Made by a program: the position numbers and the translations under genes. A DNA stretch of 64,000 nucleotides from Tomocerus qinae (Eukaryota; Arthropoda; Collembola; Entomobryomorpha; Tomoceridae): NCBI GenBank assembly GCA_020055645.1, contig CM034547.1:47156409-47220408 (forward strand). The letters run 5' to 3'. The notes beneath the pieces were generated by a model that saw only the letters and a program-made list of their open reading frames with translations, had not been told where the DNA came from and ran no database searches. This document shows positions 27,401 through 40,907 of this stretch, piece after piece (position 1 is the first letter of the stretch; each line of letters opens with the position of its first letter).

Positions 27401-30400
27401 TCATAATCGTACCTAAAGAAATACCATGATAGTTTATTTTCATTATCTTTCCATTATGAAAAATAATATTATGTACTGAGCATTCTACTCAACATACCAT
27501 TGTTTAGCAACCATTTTCAGCAAATAGTTCTCCAACTGAGCCACAGTGGTGAGAGGTTCCATTTTCAAAGTCCTTCCAGATCGATCTATCAACGAACTCT
27601 CAGTTGAAGCTTTTTCTAATCGGAATCGAAGTCTTCTAGTCAAGACCTGAAGCCCATAATTAGCCCCTGAAGACTCGTATAATAAGACCGGAAGCTTTTC
27701 GATAGTTTCCAGGACAGAGACTAGTTTTTTCACTAACGCATTTGCCGGGTTGAAGCGAGCTCCGTCGATAGTTCGCTCTTTTAAGGTACTTTTGAAAACT
27801 TCAATTCGCTGTTGCAGCATTGCCATGTGTCGTCGTCGGCTGGATTTTCCGAAAAGAGAGTCGTAATCCCGCTCATGTTCTGATGCAAACAGTCTAATCA
27901 AAGCTTGTACAAGACCAGAGCTATGGAGTTCGTAGGCAGATACCAAGCCATCATCACGCAACAAACGAGTGAGTTCCTCCAGAGCCGATTTAAGGACTTG
28001 CTGCCACGAACCCGAGTCGTCACGATGACCAGTCTTTAAACAAACATTCATTTTCATTTTCAATTACTAAATGACCATTAAAAAATCGTATCTTCTAATC
28101 GCATACATAATAACATTAAGCATACACTAAAATGATAACGTTACACAGACAATGCGCAATGTTCATAATCAGTAAATATAATGTCTAAATAGTGAGAAAA
28201 ACATTTACATTTCTACATACCTGCTTGTAACAAGCTCTCTCAAGTTGTGCGACAATGGTCCCAAGCTTGGCAACAACACCTCTGGGTTGAGATTGAGCTG
28301 CTTGAAAATAGCCTTCGTAGATTTCTTGCGCCAGAGATTTAATTTTCTGCTTAAGAGCCTCATGCTTTGATCTCAGTCTCTTTCCTTTCTTGCCGACCCA
28401 GCCAGTGGCGAACTCAGGACCCAGAGTTGTTTCTGCTGTAAATGAATGTCTAGTCCCACGATTTGACTCAAAAAGAAAACCCGGTAAGTCGTCTTTTAAT
28501 ATTGTAGTTTGCTGCTGGCCATCAGTATTATGGATGCTCAATTCCCCTTCTTTCTTGCAGGTCAAAGCCCAATTACCGACCTTGATAGTGATTGAGCAGA
28601 CATTACTAAGAATTGGCTGACTCTGAATTCCGGCTCTAAGCCCAGTCTTGGCTCTCTGAAGCTTTTCGATAAATTCACTTCGACTCTCCGAACTATCGGA
28701 TCCCCCCTCGGGGCTCCCAGACGAATACATCGTAGCTAATTTCCCATCAAGAACGAACCGAAACCATCCATTACTGCCATTTGATAGTTCCAAAGCGGCT
28801 GCTTCGTTCCATACATACAAACAATCTCTTCCTCTACAAATGCACCAATCCCGCCAATGGTAAGGCTTCCCTGTGACTATTTCCTTAGCATCTTCCATTA
28901 CAACTGTTTCTGTATCTAATCGCTCGGGAGTCTCTTCTTTCCTACTTACTTCAGTTTCGTTAGGGCAAAGCGATAAAACCTTCACAAACACTCCTAAACG
29001 AGCAAAATGTTCTACGAAAATATCTTGCGCTTTCACCATTAAGTCTTTGATCATGTTCAAGATTAACAGGTGCCCATCGTCATCTTCTTCGTTGTCTAAA
29101 ACGGCGGCTATGACTTCCACTAATACCGTTCCTAAACTATATGTAGGAGTTTCTGGACTGCAAATCTCAATGAGAAGTTGGCCAGGGATGTAATGAATCA
29201 TCTTTTTGATAAGGTTCAAGCTGGCACGTCTAAAATATAAAAAATAGAGCATTATTGATTTGTCTGATTATGATATTGATACTTGAATACTTAAATATAT
29301 TATAGGTACTTAAAATGGATTAGGGCTTGTCATTGTCAATCAATATTTTGGTACTTACCGCACAGCAAGAACCATTGTAGAATGGTACGTTGAGCAGAAT
29401 ATAGGTAAAAGACGTTGTAAATATACAGGAGCCATTTCTGGGTCACCTTTAGCTTCTGGTGGAACTTCTTCAGACTCAGACTTATTTCGCTCTCTACCTA
29501 TATCTGCTGGCATCATCCATTCTCCTATAAATCATGTATATATTATAATAATTTGACTTTTTACATATGGAAAAGATGGTATCGGTGATTACTCTGATTA
29601 CATTATTGAAAATTGTAAATAACGTTTACTATCAGCAATTAATAAGGATAACTGACCTGGCGATTGTAATATAGCAGCTACCTCTCTATGCCCTTCGTCA
29701 TTTCGTTCTCTGGCTTTGTCTAGTGGTGTTTTTCCGTCTTCATCTCTTAGATCTGGATTAGCTCCATGTTTCAACAATACTTTTGCTATTGCTGGTCTTC
29801 CAAAACAGGCAGCATAGTGTAATGAGGAAGATCTTTGACCTTTATTTACATCAGCCTCTCTAGAACACAAATACTCCACCATCTCTTGTGTACCAAAAGC
29901 TGATGCCCAATTCAGTAAAGTCTGACCAACGTCATCCATAAAATTGACTTCAACACCTGTTCGAATCGAACCATAATAAATAATGATGATTCAGCATAAA
30001 TTAAGCTGTCTATTTGGGTAGAAATTTCAATAATTAATTATTCTTGGAAATATCTATGGTCAACATGCAAATGCAAATTACCTCCACTTTCTATAGCCTC
30101 AATTAGGGCTTCAGTATCTTTACTGCGAATGCAATCGATGAGCTGACGATGTGTTCTCTCCCCAGTTGCATCCTGTCTTCGAAGACTAGCCAAACGAGCA
30201 CTAGCAACACTTCCTGACTTAGGAAGCGCTTTTCGCCCTTCAAAAAGTAGCACCAGAAGTAAATCGACGAGTCTCATAGTATCCAGTATGCATCTATAAA
30301 ACAAAACAAAACCTTAATACATATATTATCAAGATGTACCGCATACTACAGTACACTCCTCTGAGCTAACATCTCAAAGAACCGGTAAGACGACTATAAC

Positions 30401-32527
30401 TTGTCGCAGCCAGTCGCACAACATAACAACCTACATCATAACATAAACGTAACACAACAACTGCATTATACCACAGCTTTCTGAGTTATCTAAATAAGCA
30501 TTAAATAACTGTTGTTTTTGGATATAGTATATATTACCTCTCATCTCCCTTCAAAGCCTTTTCCAATGCATCAGGTAACTCAGATCTAAGTAAATCCTAC
30601 ATTAAAAACACACATCTAATTAATTACTCATTTTACAATGCAAGGAGGAGACCATAATAATTAATTCATGTTATATTCTACTTTAATAAAACTATACTTA
30701 CATATGTTATAGAAGGAGATCCTCTACAGAGAGTCGACAATAAACTAATAATAGTTGACACACTCGCAGTATTTTTCCCTTCCGCAGGAGTGGTGGAAGC
30801 AGATGAGACCCCAGAGGCTCCGATTGTATTGGATGCAGGTGTCCCTCCAGTAGAATTCATCCCCGAACTTCCCAATGAACTTGACATCCTAGCAAGAAGA
30901 TCTCGAACAAGACCATGTTCAGCTAAAGGGGCCGGATCTACACCCCGTCTAGTGAAACGATCGGACAATGAGGCAAAACAGCGGAGAGCTCCATCCGCAA
31001 CCTAAATGACGAACATGAATGGAATTGTTGTTATTATGACCATCCCGGACTTTGATTAATTATTAAAAGTAGATGTCATTACATGACTGTCTTCATGTCT
31101 TAACAAAGTTGAAAGACTTTCAACACAAGATGTCAAAGTAGGATCTTGAGGTTCCATTTTAGAACAAAGTCTGGAAACCACAGACATGGCAGAATGAAGC
31201 GTGTCTTTATGGACCACATTTCCATTATCACGAATAAATGACAGCACACAATTTAGACCTCCAGCTTCAAAAACAGCTCCAGCTTCCCGAGTACACACAA
31301 GCTCCAGAACCTAAAAAAACAAACCAATATTCTGTTATTATGACTATTATGACCTTTAGTAAAAAAAATAAATAAATAAGGATGGTTGGGGTGGAGGAAT
31401 AGATTCACGCGAATGCGACGAAGCGGGTATACAGTTGTCATTTTCATGGAGATGACGAGGAATGAAATAATATTATTTGGATTTTTACTAGACCAACCAT
31501 GAACAATTTTCTATTATGGAAAGTCATCAAAATCAAATTGTTATTACAATGTTATTTCATTTAACACTATAATATATTCGGTTTTTGGTCTTCTGATTAT
31601 AAAATTTATCTTTGATGGACTTTACCACCAAAACTAGTTTCCATTTTCCGTATCTATTGCATCAGTAAGATCAGTAATACATTCAGAAGATATGATAAAT
31701 CATATTGTCCATACAGTTAAGAGTGAAGGTCAAAGTAATTACAGAAAAATACCATGCTCCGGCAGGAATCACAATTGCAACTAAAAATATTGCAACGGTC
31801 ATACATAGTAAAATGTCAATCTAAATCTATAGTGTATTGTATTTGTCACCATTGCCAGTCATTACCTTTATACATTGCTCAGCCAAATCCTTGGAAGTTC
31901 TCGAACTAATTTCAGCCACGACTAATCGATTGCAAATAGCCTTCACAGCTCCATCGACTGACACAATCCTCCTGGTACATTCGGCTGAAACATCTAGATA
32001 GTACGTCAGAGCTCTAGCAGTAACTTCAAGCACAGACTCCGTGGCTGTTTCATCAAGAAATATTCGACAAAGTGCAGGTAGAAATGCTCGCGGTGGGCAA
32101 CTAAAAGCAAGTTTATCAATATTTGTCATTAATACAAATTACAAAAATATATTGAAATTAAACATGTCAAATCTCAGTATTTAATACAGCAGAACCCAAC
32201 CCACGGACAATGTATGTCTTATACAGGTTCACATTTTCTGATCTTTAAAATATGTACTTCGTAAATGTCTCAATAGTATAGTATTAACCATGGTATGTTT
32301 AATGCTTAATATTAAAATCGTTTGTAATAAAATATTAGTTAAGTCAGTTATCGCGGTATCAAAAGTAACAAACTAGCCACCAACCATTCAAAACAGCGAT
32401 CCACATTATCTGACATCAGCAACAGCATACAAAGCTGTTCCAAGGCGATGAGCTGCATGTCTCTCTCTTCGCCTTGACCAATACTTAGCCATTCTAGCAA
32501 AGTTTCCGGATCTACCACATCAGCCAT
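16590..32527 (-). CDS. HECTD1: HECTD1-type HECT E3 ubiquitin ligase, complete
   Basis: Transfers ubiquitin from an E2 to substrates through a catalytic thioester. Exons, 5' to 3' on the minus strand: 32385-32527, 31866-32100, 31083-31310, 30702-31001, 30538-30596, 30082-30293, 29657-29956, 29359-29524, 28221-29229, 27498-28033, 27287-27412, 26405-26892, 26212-26314, 25916-26127, 25644-25822, 25231-25545, 24796-25144, 21377-21850, 19861-20015, 19650-19772, 19275-19556, 19049-19179, 18558-18977, 18154-18471, 17806-18060, 17452-17731, 16952-17346, 16590-16872. The sum is 8076 nt (2691 aa; human HECTD1 is about 2610) with consistent phases and GT-AG junctions. Order: helical N-terminal repeats, ankyrin repeats (~393-480), SUN-like domain (~1105-1267), MIB/HERC2 domain (~1270-1372), Ser-rich linker, acidic stretch, HECT domain with Cys2660. 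The ATG opens the family start MADV...ETLLEWL. The helical-bundle (BTHB) segment seen in vertebrates is not found. Exons in the variable linker (24796-25822) are the least certain. Confidence 0.95.
20016..21376. other. HECTD1 intron 18
   Basis: 1.4-kb intron between the Ser-rich linker exons. I found no coding segment, structured RNA or clear transposon in it; the short plus-strand frame at 20171-20380 looks like chance. Confidence 0.6.
21851..24795. other. HECTD1 intron 17 with simple repeats
   Basis: 2.9-kb intron. It holds a (GA)n run at about 24069-24091 and a short cluster of GGTTAGG / TTAGG-like units at 23262-23287, too few to be a telomere tract. No convincing exon was found, but a small linker exon could be missed because this part of the protein is poorly conserved. 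Confidence 0.55.
25916..26892 (-). other. HECTD1: SUN-like and MIB/HERC2 domain block of HECTD1
   Basis: Exon 26405-26892 encodes the SUN-like discoidin fold ([41 protein letters not shown]). Exons 26212-26314 and 25916-26127 encode a basic helix and the MIB/HERC2 domain ([31 protein letters not shown]). These are predicted to bind substrates or partners. Confidence 0.92.
29657..29956 (-). other. HECTD1: Ankyrin-repeat exon of HECTD1
   Basis: One 300-nt exon encodes the ankyrin repeats, with [40 protein letters not shown] and [19 protein letters not shown]. Compared with the family it has a two-residue difference near [12 protein letters not shown]. Confidence 0.92.
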
Positions 32528-33221
32528 CCTCAATGTCGCTAAAATTGAAAAAAGTAGACCCCATACAATTAATGACTTAATTAAAGGAAAAACCAAAATT
32601 CTACAGCTAAATGTTTCCATTATATGATTTAGTACCTTATATTACATTTCAATATTTTCAATAAAGTATGAAAAATGCGCATAGTGTGAAATACAAATTA
32701 TTTTTCTACTTCCGAAGTAAATAGAATGTGGATGTCTCATTCTTACAGGCATAGGCAATCATTTATTTAGTTAAGCTTTATAGTATTTCCGTGAATACAA
32801 CTAACAATCAGGGGAATTCAATCAAAATCAAACTTTCTTTTAACATACAATGCAAGTTGAAAGGTAAATTTAATAATAAATATAAGTAACAAAAATATTG
32901 AATAACAATTAATTATTAATGATATAATTGTTTCGAAAACAATACAAAGTTCAATTAAATTACATCATCAAAATTTGAAAAAAATGCCACAAATACCGAA
33001 TGCACTAGAGGCAAATGCTGATTTTATGCTATGCAATTAATGCAATACGCAATGTTGTATTTATTATATAGAAGGAAAGATTAGCACCTCCTTATCCTTC
33101 TTAATAACAATATTAAATATTATATATAATTTTCCTTCATTAATATCTTATAGCACCAACCACTAAAGCCATTTACAAGATTCGAGATGGCAAAACTTGA
33201 TAAAATTGAATGACAATTATA

Positions 33222-34332
33222 CAGAGTGTCCCAGAATGAATGATCCACACTTTGACCCTAAATAACTTCCGAACGGCTTAACATATTCTAACGAGATATG
33301 TACCAACGGAAAGACCAAGCGAAAACTTAGAAATGAGCTAAATATCAATACTAACAAAAAATTACAACTTGGTCAAAAGCTGCATGCACAAAAAAAGGTG
33401 AATTCGTACTCCCGTAAATGACGAAATGCAACTTTGATTTTTAATAACGTTTGAATTATTAGGTTTAGGTCAATGAGGTCAACGGCAGTGAAAAGAGCAT
33501 GCGATTTTAAGTAAAATCCAAATATTTTTTAATGTAAAAGTAAAAACATATCGTTCTGGAAAGTGACTCGCAAAGAAGAGTAACTTTCAATGAGGAATTT
33601 TTTCAAAAACAGATTAGGGTCCCGATTTTGTAAGGAAGGTAATTTTGACAGTTAGGAGTCGTTTTCGGACTGTTTTTCCAACTCATAGATCTTAATACAC
33701 GTAATTAAATGTCAATCTAAATTACGAATAATTGTGGAACTTTAAATTAACCTATCTGTGTGGTGCTGGATTTGGTTATGACTTTGGGATACTGTCTCAG
33801 GATTGTTAGACTATCCTCTTTAGAGGGACATTAAAACGTTATAACATTGCAGCGGTGACCGACCTGGAGTTGAAACCAAATCAGTCCGAAAACAACTCCT
33901 AACTGTCAAAATTACCTTCCTTACAAAATCGGGACCCTAATCTGTTTTTGCAAAAATTCCTCATTGAAAGTTACTCTTCTTTGCGAGTCACTTTCCAGAA
34001 CAATATGTTTTTACTTTTACATTAAAAAATATTTAGATTTTACTTAAAATCGCATGATCTTTTCACTGCCGTTGACTTCATTGACCTAAACCTAATAATT
34101 CAAACGTTATTAAAAATCAAAGTTGCATTTCGTCATTTACGGGAGTACGAATTCACCTTTTTTTGTGCATGCAGCTTTTGACCAAGTTATAATTTTTTGT
34201 TAGTATTGATATTTAGCTCATTTCTAAGTTTTCGCTTGGTCTTTTCGTTGGTGCATATCTCGTTAGAATATGTTAAGCCGTTCGGAAGTTATTTAGGGTC
34301 AAAGTGTGGATCATTCATTCTGGGACACACTG
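33222..34332. mobile_element. Palindromic Tc1/mariner-like element, 1.1 kb
   Basis: Ends are CAGAGTGTCCCAGAATGA and an inverted copy with one difference near the tip, each flanked by TA (33220-33221 and 34333-34334), the duplication used by the IS630-Tc1-mariner superfamily. Arms of about 470 bp are nearly perfect inverted copies around a spacer near 33715-33865. No transposase motif is visible. The related end CAGGGTGTCCCAGAATGA bounds the element at 52475-53412. Confidence 0.85.
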
Positions 34333-37300
34333 TACATGGGTTAGGTAGGGTGTACCCAACTCCAACTAACCGTTGGATTGACTTTTTTTGCATACATGAT
34401 TTGGACACCAGGACACACCTAAATTAAAATAGCTTTTTCAAAACAAAGTTCAATCAGATGTCGAGAATCTGAATTTTTATTCAAAATAACTTTGTGGAAG
34501 GCAAAAATAGTTTAACTATTAACTTAAATGTTTACAAAACGCTTTGTCTAGAAAGAATACTAGTGCCTGCGAACGAAACACTAGGTTAAGTTGAAAGTTG
34601 AATTGAAACTGATGAAAGACCAAGATCAGTAAAAGATTGAAACATGAAAGAACGAAATATACCACAGAAATAAACATTAATTACGTCTCTACGATCCACA
34701 GAGGCAAGGCAATACTCATTAACAATATAGCTACAGTTTACCTTTTATAAATTTGGGACTTGAACTTAAGGTCAATAGTATTTCCCAATTTATATCTCTA
34801 GACGAAAAATACCAGCAACGGTAAACAAAATAAATATTACTGGTATACAGTTTTACTGGTCATCAAAAATATTTAACAGCTGATAAACTAGCAGTGTCTG
34901 TTAAAATTTATTATCAAGTTATATCAGAAATTGTCATTACTGCAGATATTAACAGCTTTAAAGTTCAATGTAACTTGCTACAATTTTTATATTTAATTGG
35001 GTGCTATTAATTATTAATATCACTTTAATCACTAAACCTTAGACAATGATGCCAAGTAACAAATAGTTAAACAGTCCAATCCAATTTTAGCAATGGCAAA
35101 CCTACACCAATAATAATTTTAATAAGTTTAGTTTATGTTACTTGCTTGGAAAAGAAAGTGCTGGTGAATTACGTAGATTTGGCATGAAAATATATTATAA
35201 ATAAATCAGAGAAGGAAGCTCGAGAAACAGAATGCATTAAGCAACTGCACTAAAACTAGAACACATTTTTTCGATTCATGATCGTAATAATATTGTATTA
35301 ATTACGCATATTATTCTAACAAATTCTGAATCTGAAATACATTGTCTGTTTTTTTAATCAAAATTAGTGTGTGATTGTGTGATGCTGAAATAAATACTGA
35401 TGTACACTGAATGATATATTTTTTGTTTAGTAAAGTCTATAGTATATATAGAATATCTACGAAGTGTTGTATATGCAAAGTCCACGTATTTCATAGGTGA
35501 CACATCAGCATCATCAAATAAATAATCGTATTTTGTACACTGACAAACACTGACTATATTATGTAAATACTTAAAAACTTAGTGAACCCAAATGAAACTT
35601 CCATAGAACACCTAGACTAGACCTTGGAGATATTATGTGAATTTTGATAATATGCAATCCATATTCTCGCTTTTGGGTTTTAATTACTATCAGTATAGTA
35701 TCCAGATAATTTGTTTCATCTTACCTTAATTGCGACGTTGATATGTATTCCTTTAGCACAGTCAAGGCTATGTTCTTCAGAATAATCAACTTGTATTCTT
35801 TATAATGGATAATTTTAATCAAGAACAATCATGTAAGTGTAGTACAGCACATCCAGGATTTCCACCCCTCACTTCCTTCAACTCCAGAGTCTCTATTTTA
35901 TAAATTATAATCTATTTATAAAAGGTTATACTCATTGATTCATGTATTTAAACGAAAACTTTGATTGCTTTTGCATCAAAAACTTCAAATTCCACATTTC
36001 AATTCTATTTACAATTTACAATTACAACTTATTTTATTTGGATTATATTATACATACACAGCTACCACGATGATGACCACATTAACTTAATACTAACTCA
36101 GTGTAAACTTGTAAAGTGTTAACTCTAATGATTTATGTATTTCACAATCACAAGTAACCAGTAACACAAACAACAGTTTCACATTCACAGCGCATTAAAC
36201 GCAATATCACGATTGAATCATAATATTTAAAACTTATTTTGCTTTTCCTCCCTTGTATTTACATTTTTGCTTAGATATTTAGGTTCTGCATTACATTTTG
36301 CTATTGTGACTTTGACGATGACTAAAAAATACTACTTAGTGCTTATTGATCATGAGCAGGGAGTTCAAAGTAAACCCTGAAAAAATAAAATCAAAAATTC
36401 GGATAAGAAAGGGAAGAATCTTACACTTACACACAGTCACACAACATACAAACTAGAACGAACAACGAAGTAGATGTTGAGTTAAATTGTTGGCAATTGA
36501 AGTGGAAGTTTTTGCTAGAATATTACCAATTGCAGTTTCGTTGGGTATGTGTATGTACTATACTATGTAGTGTATGTAAATGTTATAATTCTATGTAATG
36601 AACATACTACACCTAGTCTATCTATCTATAGTGTAAAGTGTAAACGTGAAGTGTATAATATTATATATAAACTCTACTACTTAATAAATTAAAAGTAGGT
36701 TGTTGTGCTTTGTGTTTTGCAGGGCTACCTTTTCCTTAGCTAGCTTATAGCTGTGTATGTGGCTATAATATATCTACTAAAAAGTTGTTTTTGTGCGTTT
36801 TGTATAGGTACAAAGTGCAGAAGGTGCACTCTTGTGCATAGAGAATGATGATAGTGTGGCGTAGTTGAGTGAATGAGTAGACTTGAGTAAGTGAGTATAA
36901 GAGTTTGTGAAGTATAAGAATTGGCAGAATGAGTATACAGAACAGTTTACTCAGAGCAAAGCTACAGCTATGTTATATGTACCAAATACAAATCATACAC
37001 ATTACACATACACAACAAACACACTGCATACATATACGAATGAAATGTAAATGTAACAATAACAATAAATTAAATGTAAGTAAAGTTCTAGATGCTAGCA
37101 CTAGCAGTTTCATGCCGTACCCCATTTGTAAACCCTCTAAACTCCAAGGTTTCACAAAGCTAACTAACTAACTAAATCTAAATCACAGAGAGCACACCTC
37201 TGACGTCATCAATGCAAGAGACATTGCCAATTGCCTTCTATCTATAAGATGTTATACACCATTTTCAGATGGGGCGCAATGTGAAACCTCTCTATTGCTA

Positions 37301-37666
37301 TTGCTGGCTAATAAAATAAACCACAATAAAGAATGTTCAAACGTATGTAACTAGCCAGTAACAGGGCCCAAGCCCTGTACTAAACAAAGCTAGTGAAGCT
37401 ACAATGTACAACATTTATTTACTACTATCCGGCACACCATGCAGTATATAACAAAATTATTATGAAATATTGACTGCTTTTAACATCTTTCGCAATCAAA
37501 CCAAATTTTGATGTCTAGACCTTTTGAAATTTAATAACACGATGGTGGCACGAAAATCTCTTGATACACATGCATACAAACCTATACGGCTACACATACG
37601 GAATTATTTACGCGCATGTCCGACAGTCCGACTTCGTGTGTAGCGGAGAGTAATATACTTCGGATT

Positions 37667-37922
37667 CCTTAAGGACTTTACGCCTGCATAGCAACCACAA
37701 GGGACTATCAAAATGCGCATTAAAAAATGTTTTATATCTGATTTAATTTCTCCCGGAGGATCAGTCCTATTTTTATGGGACCTGCATTTTTGGAATCGTG
37801 GACTATTCAGGAACAAAAGGTGGCGCCTGGATTTTTGATATCGTTGCTTTAAACATTTTTTAACATGCATTTTGATAGTCCCTTGTGGTTGCTATGCATA
37901 GGCGAAAAGTAAGTCCTTAAGG
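37667..37922. repeat. Inverted-repeat MITE remnant
   Basis: Arms of about 70 bp begin and end with CCTTAAGG and pair through GCATAGCAACCACAAGGGAC and its complement. A partial further copy of the right arm follows at about 37950-37995. No coding potential. Confidence 0.65.
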
Positions 37923-38762
37923 TTGCTCATCGCACCTGTACCCACTTGGGACTATCTAAACGCATGTTAAAAAATGAGCGTCCTTAAGACTTAAGGCTGA
38001 CTCGTCGGTGCGCAAAACATTGATAAAGAATTCCCAGTGGGAAATAAAAATTTGTCATATATTTCAAAACATGTACTATAATACGTCTAACTTGTTGCTT
38101 GGTAATACGGGTAAACTTTCTTATCTTAGGAGGTTATATACTAAGGACCAAGGAAAATAGAATATGATATACTGAAAAGGAATGGCATATAATATCAATC
38201 TAATGGGGTTTCGGAAGAATCAGGCCACCCCTCGGGGGTTGACTATCAAAATACGTTTCAAAATTCATGACGTCATTGGCGAGGTCGCATACCACTTTTC
38301 ATTTGACTTTGACAAGGAAATGCAAATAATCACTTTTTGTTGTACTGTACTGGTAAATGACGGTACAGTAGCTTGCAGTACTTTTTAAATGGGATTTATT
38401 GAAAATCAATTTCTCATGCGGCCCTGTTCGAACGTTATAATTAGGTGATGTCTGCAGTTTCTGCAGTCAGTTTGAGGTTTGGGTTGCATGCAGTTAGCTT
38501 TTAGCTGGGAAGAAGCCCGTGGTCATGGCTACAGTCACTGATCCCCCTGCCCTGGGCCTTCACCCAGTTTTACTATGGGTCGGGCACCGACCACTAAATA
38601 AACCTGTACAATAAGACTGCTATTGACGTATTATCCCCATGGTGCAGTTTATATACCCACGTGTTGTGGGTCGGGTACGAACAAGGATAGGGTACGAAGT
38701 AACCTGCCAGTCTTGTCATCTATATGCTAATTTGCATTTTAACATTTTTAGGAATCTTACTT

Positions 38763-39100
38763 CACAACTCTTGGAATTTTGTCTAAAGGTGAAAGGTCTT
38801 TTGTGGCACATTTTTGGAATCCTGAATAATATTGTCGACCTAGTCAACGTATAACATCAACTTTATTTTTACTCTCATTATTATAACTTATTGCGATTAT
38901 AATTTTGTAAACGACAAAATCTGTTACAAAATTTAAAATTCGTGATAAAGGACAACGGAAGACATAGAATAATAACAATAACATATCGTATATATTTTAT
39001 ACGTTGCGGACGTTGCGGTGGTTGACAATATTCAGGATTCCAAAAATGCGCCACAAAATAAAATCGGCTAAGAACTAGACAAAAATCCAAGAGTTGTAAA
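38763..39100. repeat. Inverted-repeat MITE remnant
   Basis: Left arm 38763-38842 and right arm 39012-39100 are imperfect inverted copies (CACAACTCTTGGAATTTTGT against ACAAAAATCCAAGAGTTGT; GGAATCCTGAATAATATTGT against ACAATATTCAGGATTCC). Non-coding. Confidence 0.6.
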
Positions 39101-39204
39101 GTGTAAAAAACAATTTTTACATGTATTTTGGTAGTCATCAGAGATTTCCAAATCTGAGGACCTGGGAGCTTAATAATGTATCATTGTAATTTAAAATTTA
39201 AATA

Positions 39205-39889
39205 GGCTGAATTTAGGCAGCGGTACTTTGTTGCCACTGTTGCCGTTGTGGGGTATCGGGGGTTAGCGGCAACATCATAGCAGCGGAAACAGTGGCAACA
39301 GTGCCGACACGCAAAAACCACTAGCGGCAAAAGCGGCGACACGCAAAAACCGGTTGGGTTGCTGCAAACGGGACGCAGTAAGCAAAAACTTTCTAAGATT
39401 TTTCCCAATGGAAAATCATTCCAAATTTTTCCCAATGTAAGAATGACAAATTTAGTCTTCAGTGTATAATCCCTTTTTAAGCCACCCGACTATTTTGCCT
39501 TTTTCTAACCTAACCTAATAAAAATGAATATAATAAATGTTTAGTTGTTTCAATTTTATTAGGTTAGGTCAAAAAGAGGCAAATAGTGACTAGTTTTGAA
39601 AATACTTTGTTGCCTGATTTTTTTGCCTTTTTTCTAACCTAACCTAATAAAAATGAATAAAATGCATTGGGAAAAAACTTAGAAAATTTTCGGTTACTGT
39701 GTCCCGTTTGCAGCAACCCAACCGCAAAAACCACTAGCGGCAACAGAGGAAATCAGATTAATGTGTCTCTGTTGCCGCTAGTGGTTTTTGCGTGTCGCCA
39801 CTGTTGCCGCTGTTACCGCTAACCCCCCTTACCACCCAGCGGCAACAGCGGAGACAGTGGCAACAAAGTACCGCTGCCTAAATTTAGCC
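39205..39889. mobile_element. Foldback element 2
   Basis: 685 bp with the same terminus as element 1 (GGCTGAATTTAGGCAGCGG; right end inverted with one change). It has GTTGCC/GGCAAC subterminal repeats and a centre with CCTAACCTAAT tracts in both orientations. Flanks are TTTAAATA (39197-39204) and CTTAAATA (39890-39897), an 8-bp duplication with one mismatch. No coding capacity. Confidence 0.85.
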
Positions 39890-39950
39890 CTTAAATACTT
39901 TAAATAAAGGAATTACGAAACTAATTTACCGCAATATGACATTGACATAG

Positions 39951-40187
39951 ATGAAAAAAGGTTTTACTTTAAAATATTATGTATTTTTTTCGTCAGTCAT
40001 CAGTTTCTGTCTTGTCCTTGTCACTTCCGTTGCTCCAGCCAATGCATTGCCGTACCTGAACTGGCCTTCACGCCAATATTATTCCAAACGAAAAGTTGTA
40101 AAATTGAAAAGGAAACTGATGAAATACAGAGAAGTACGAACGAAATACGAACCGGTGACCGGAGCAGATAACAGCAACAAAAGATGA
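39951..40187 (+). CDS. Small ORF with signal peptide, unknown
   Basis: A 78-codon ATG frame. The N-terminus has KK, then a hydrophobic core (VFFSSVISFCLVLVTSV) and a small-residue cleavage-like site (APANA), a typical secretory signal. The predicted mature peptide is short and very basic (KRKVVKLKRKLMK), without cysteines. I do not recognise it. It lies just right of foldback element 2 and opposite the putative first intron of HECTD1. It could be a first exon of a secreted peptide gene, or chance; no splice partner or promoter was identified. Confidence 0.3.
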   Translation: MKKGFTLKYYVFFSSVISFCLVLVTSVAPANALPYLNWPSRQYYSKRKVVKLKRKLMKYREVRTKYEPVTGADNSNKR

Positions 40188-40907
40188 AAGATTACGTTCG
40201 ATTGAGTATTGTGACGTGTAGCGTGGCTTCCAAAACACCAACTCTTCTAATAGTATTATTATTAATGATTACAGATTAATATTGATCTCTTTTTGCCTCC
40301 GTCCGTAGCTAGTTCATAGTTGATTCTTCCCGTTTGTAATTTGTTAGCGTTTCTGATTAACCATCAACATACATAATGATAGCTTATTTATATTATCAAT
40401 ATCAATCAATTATACCATCAACCATATAGATAGAATATAAACAAACACTAGCACATCACTCCGTCACTTTAAATTATCAATGGATGACGAACACATGGAC
40501 AGACAGAAAAGGAAAGAAAAAAATCCATCTTACAATTTAAATTACAATACAATCCCAACTTTGATGAACGAACAGGAACAGGCAATTAAAACATTAAAGT
40601 AAAAGAACGTTTAGATTAATGGACATTGGAGCTGGGAACGATGCGAGAACGGAACTCGGCAGTTTAATAAAACTTTTGTTCATTGATAGTATTATTAAAT
40701 TAACTTAAAAACAATGAACATTGAGCAGTACAGCTACTGAGCTACTACAGGCACCACGACGGCAGGTAATGAGCAGCTGATCCGTTCTTTGCTGTTCGAT
40801 GTTCTCTGTCTGCTCGTGCTCACTGCACTTCTGTGCGGATAGTGCGGAGCGGAATTCTGCTGATGGAGTAAAGATGGATGGACTAGATGGACTATTCATG
40901 GGCTTAC

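Larger units (their letters stand above)
32539..40907. other. Putative HECTD1 first intron or 5' flank with transposons
   Basis: The first coding exon has an acceptor at 32538 (TTTTAG on the minus strand), so an upstream exon must exist. The stretch holds a palindromic TA-flanked element (33222-34332), smaller inverted repeats (37667-37922, 38763-39100), foldback element 2 (39205-39889) and a small signal-peptide ORF (39951-40187). From 34430 to 37660 I see only AT-rich DNA; frames such as 36929-37171 have no support. Confidence 0.5.

Noticed and set aside
28873-29193. Plus-strand ORF of 106 codons
   Set aside because: Antisense shadow of the large HECTD1 exon 28221-29229.
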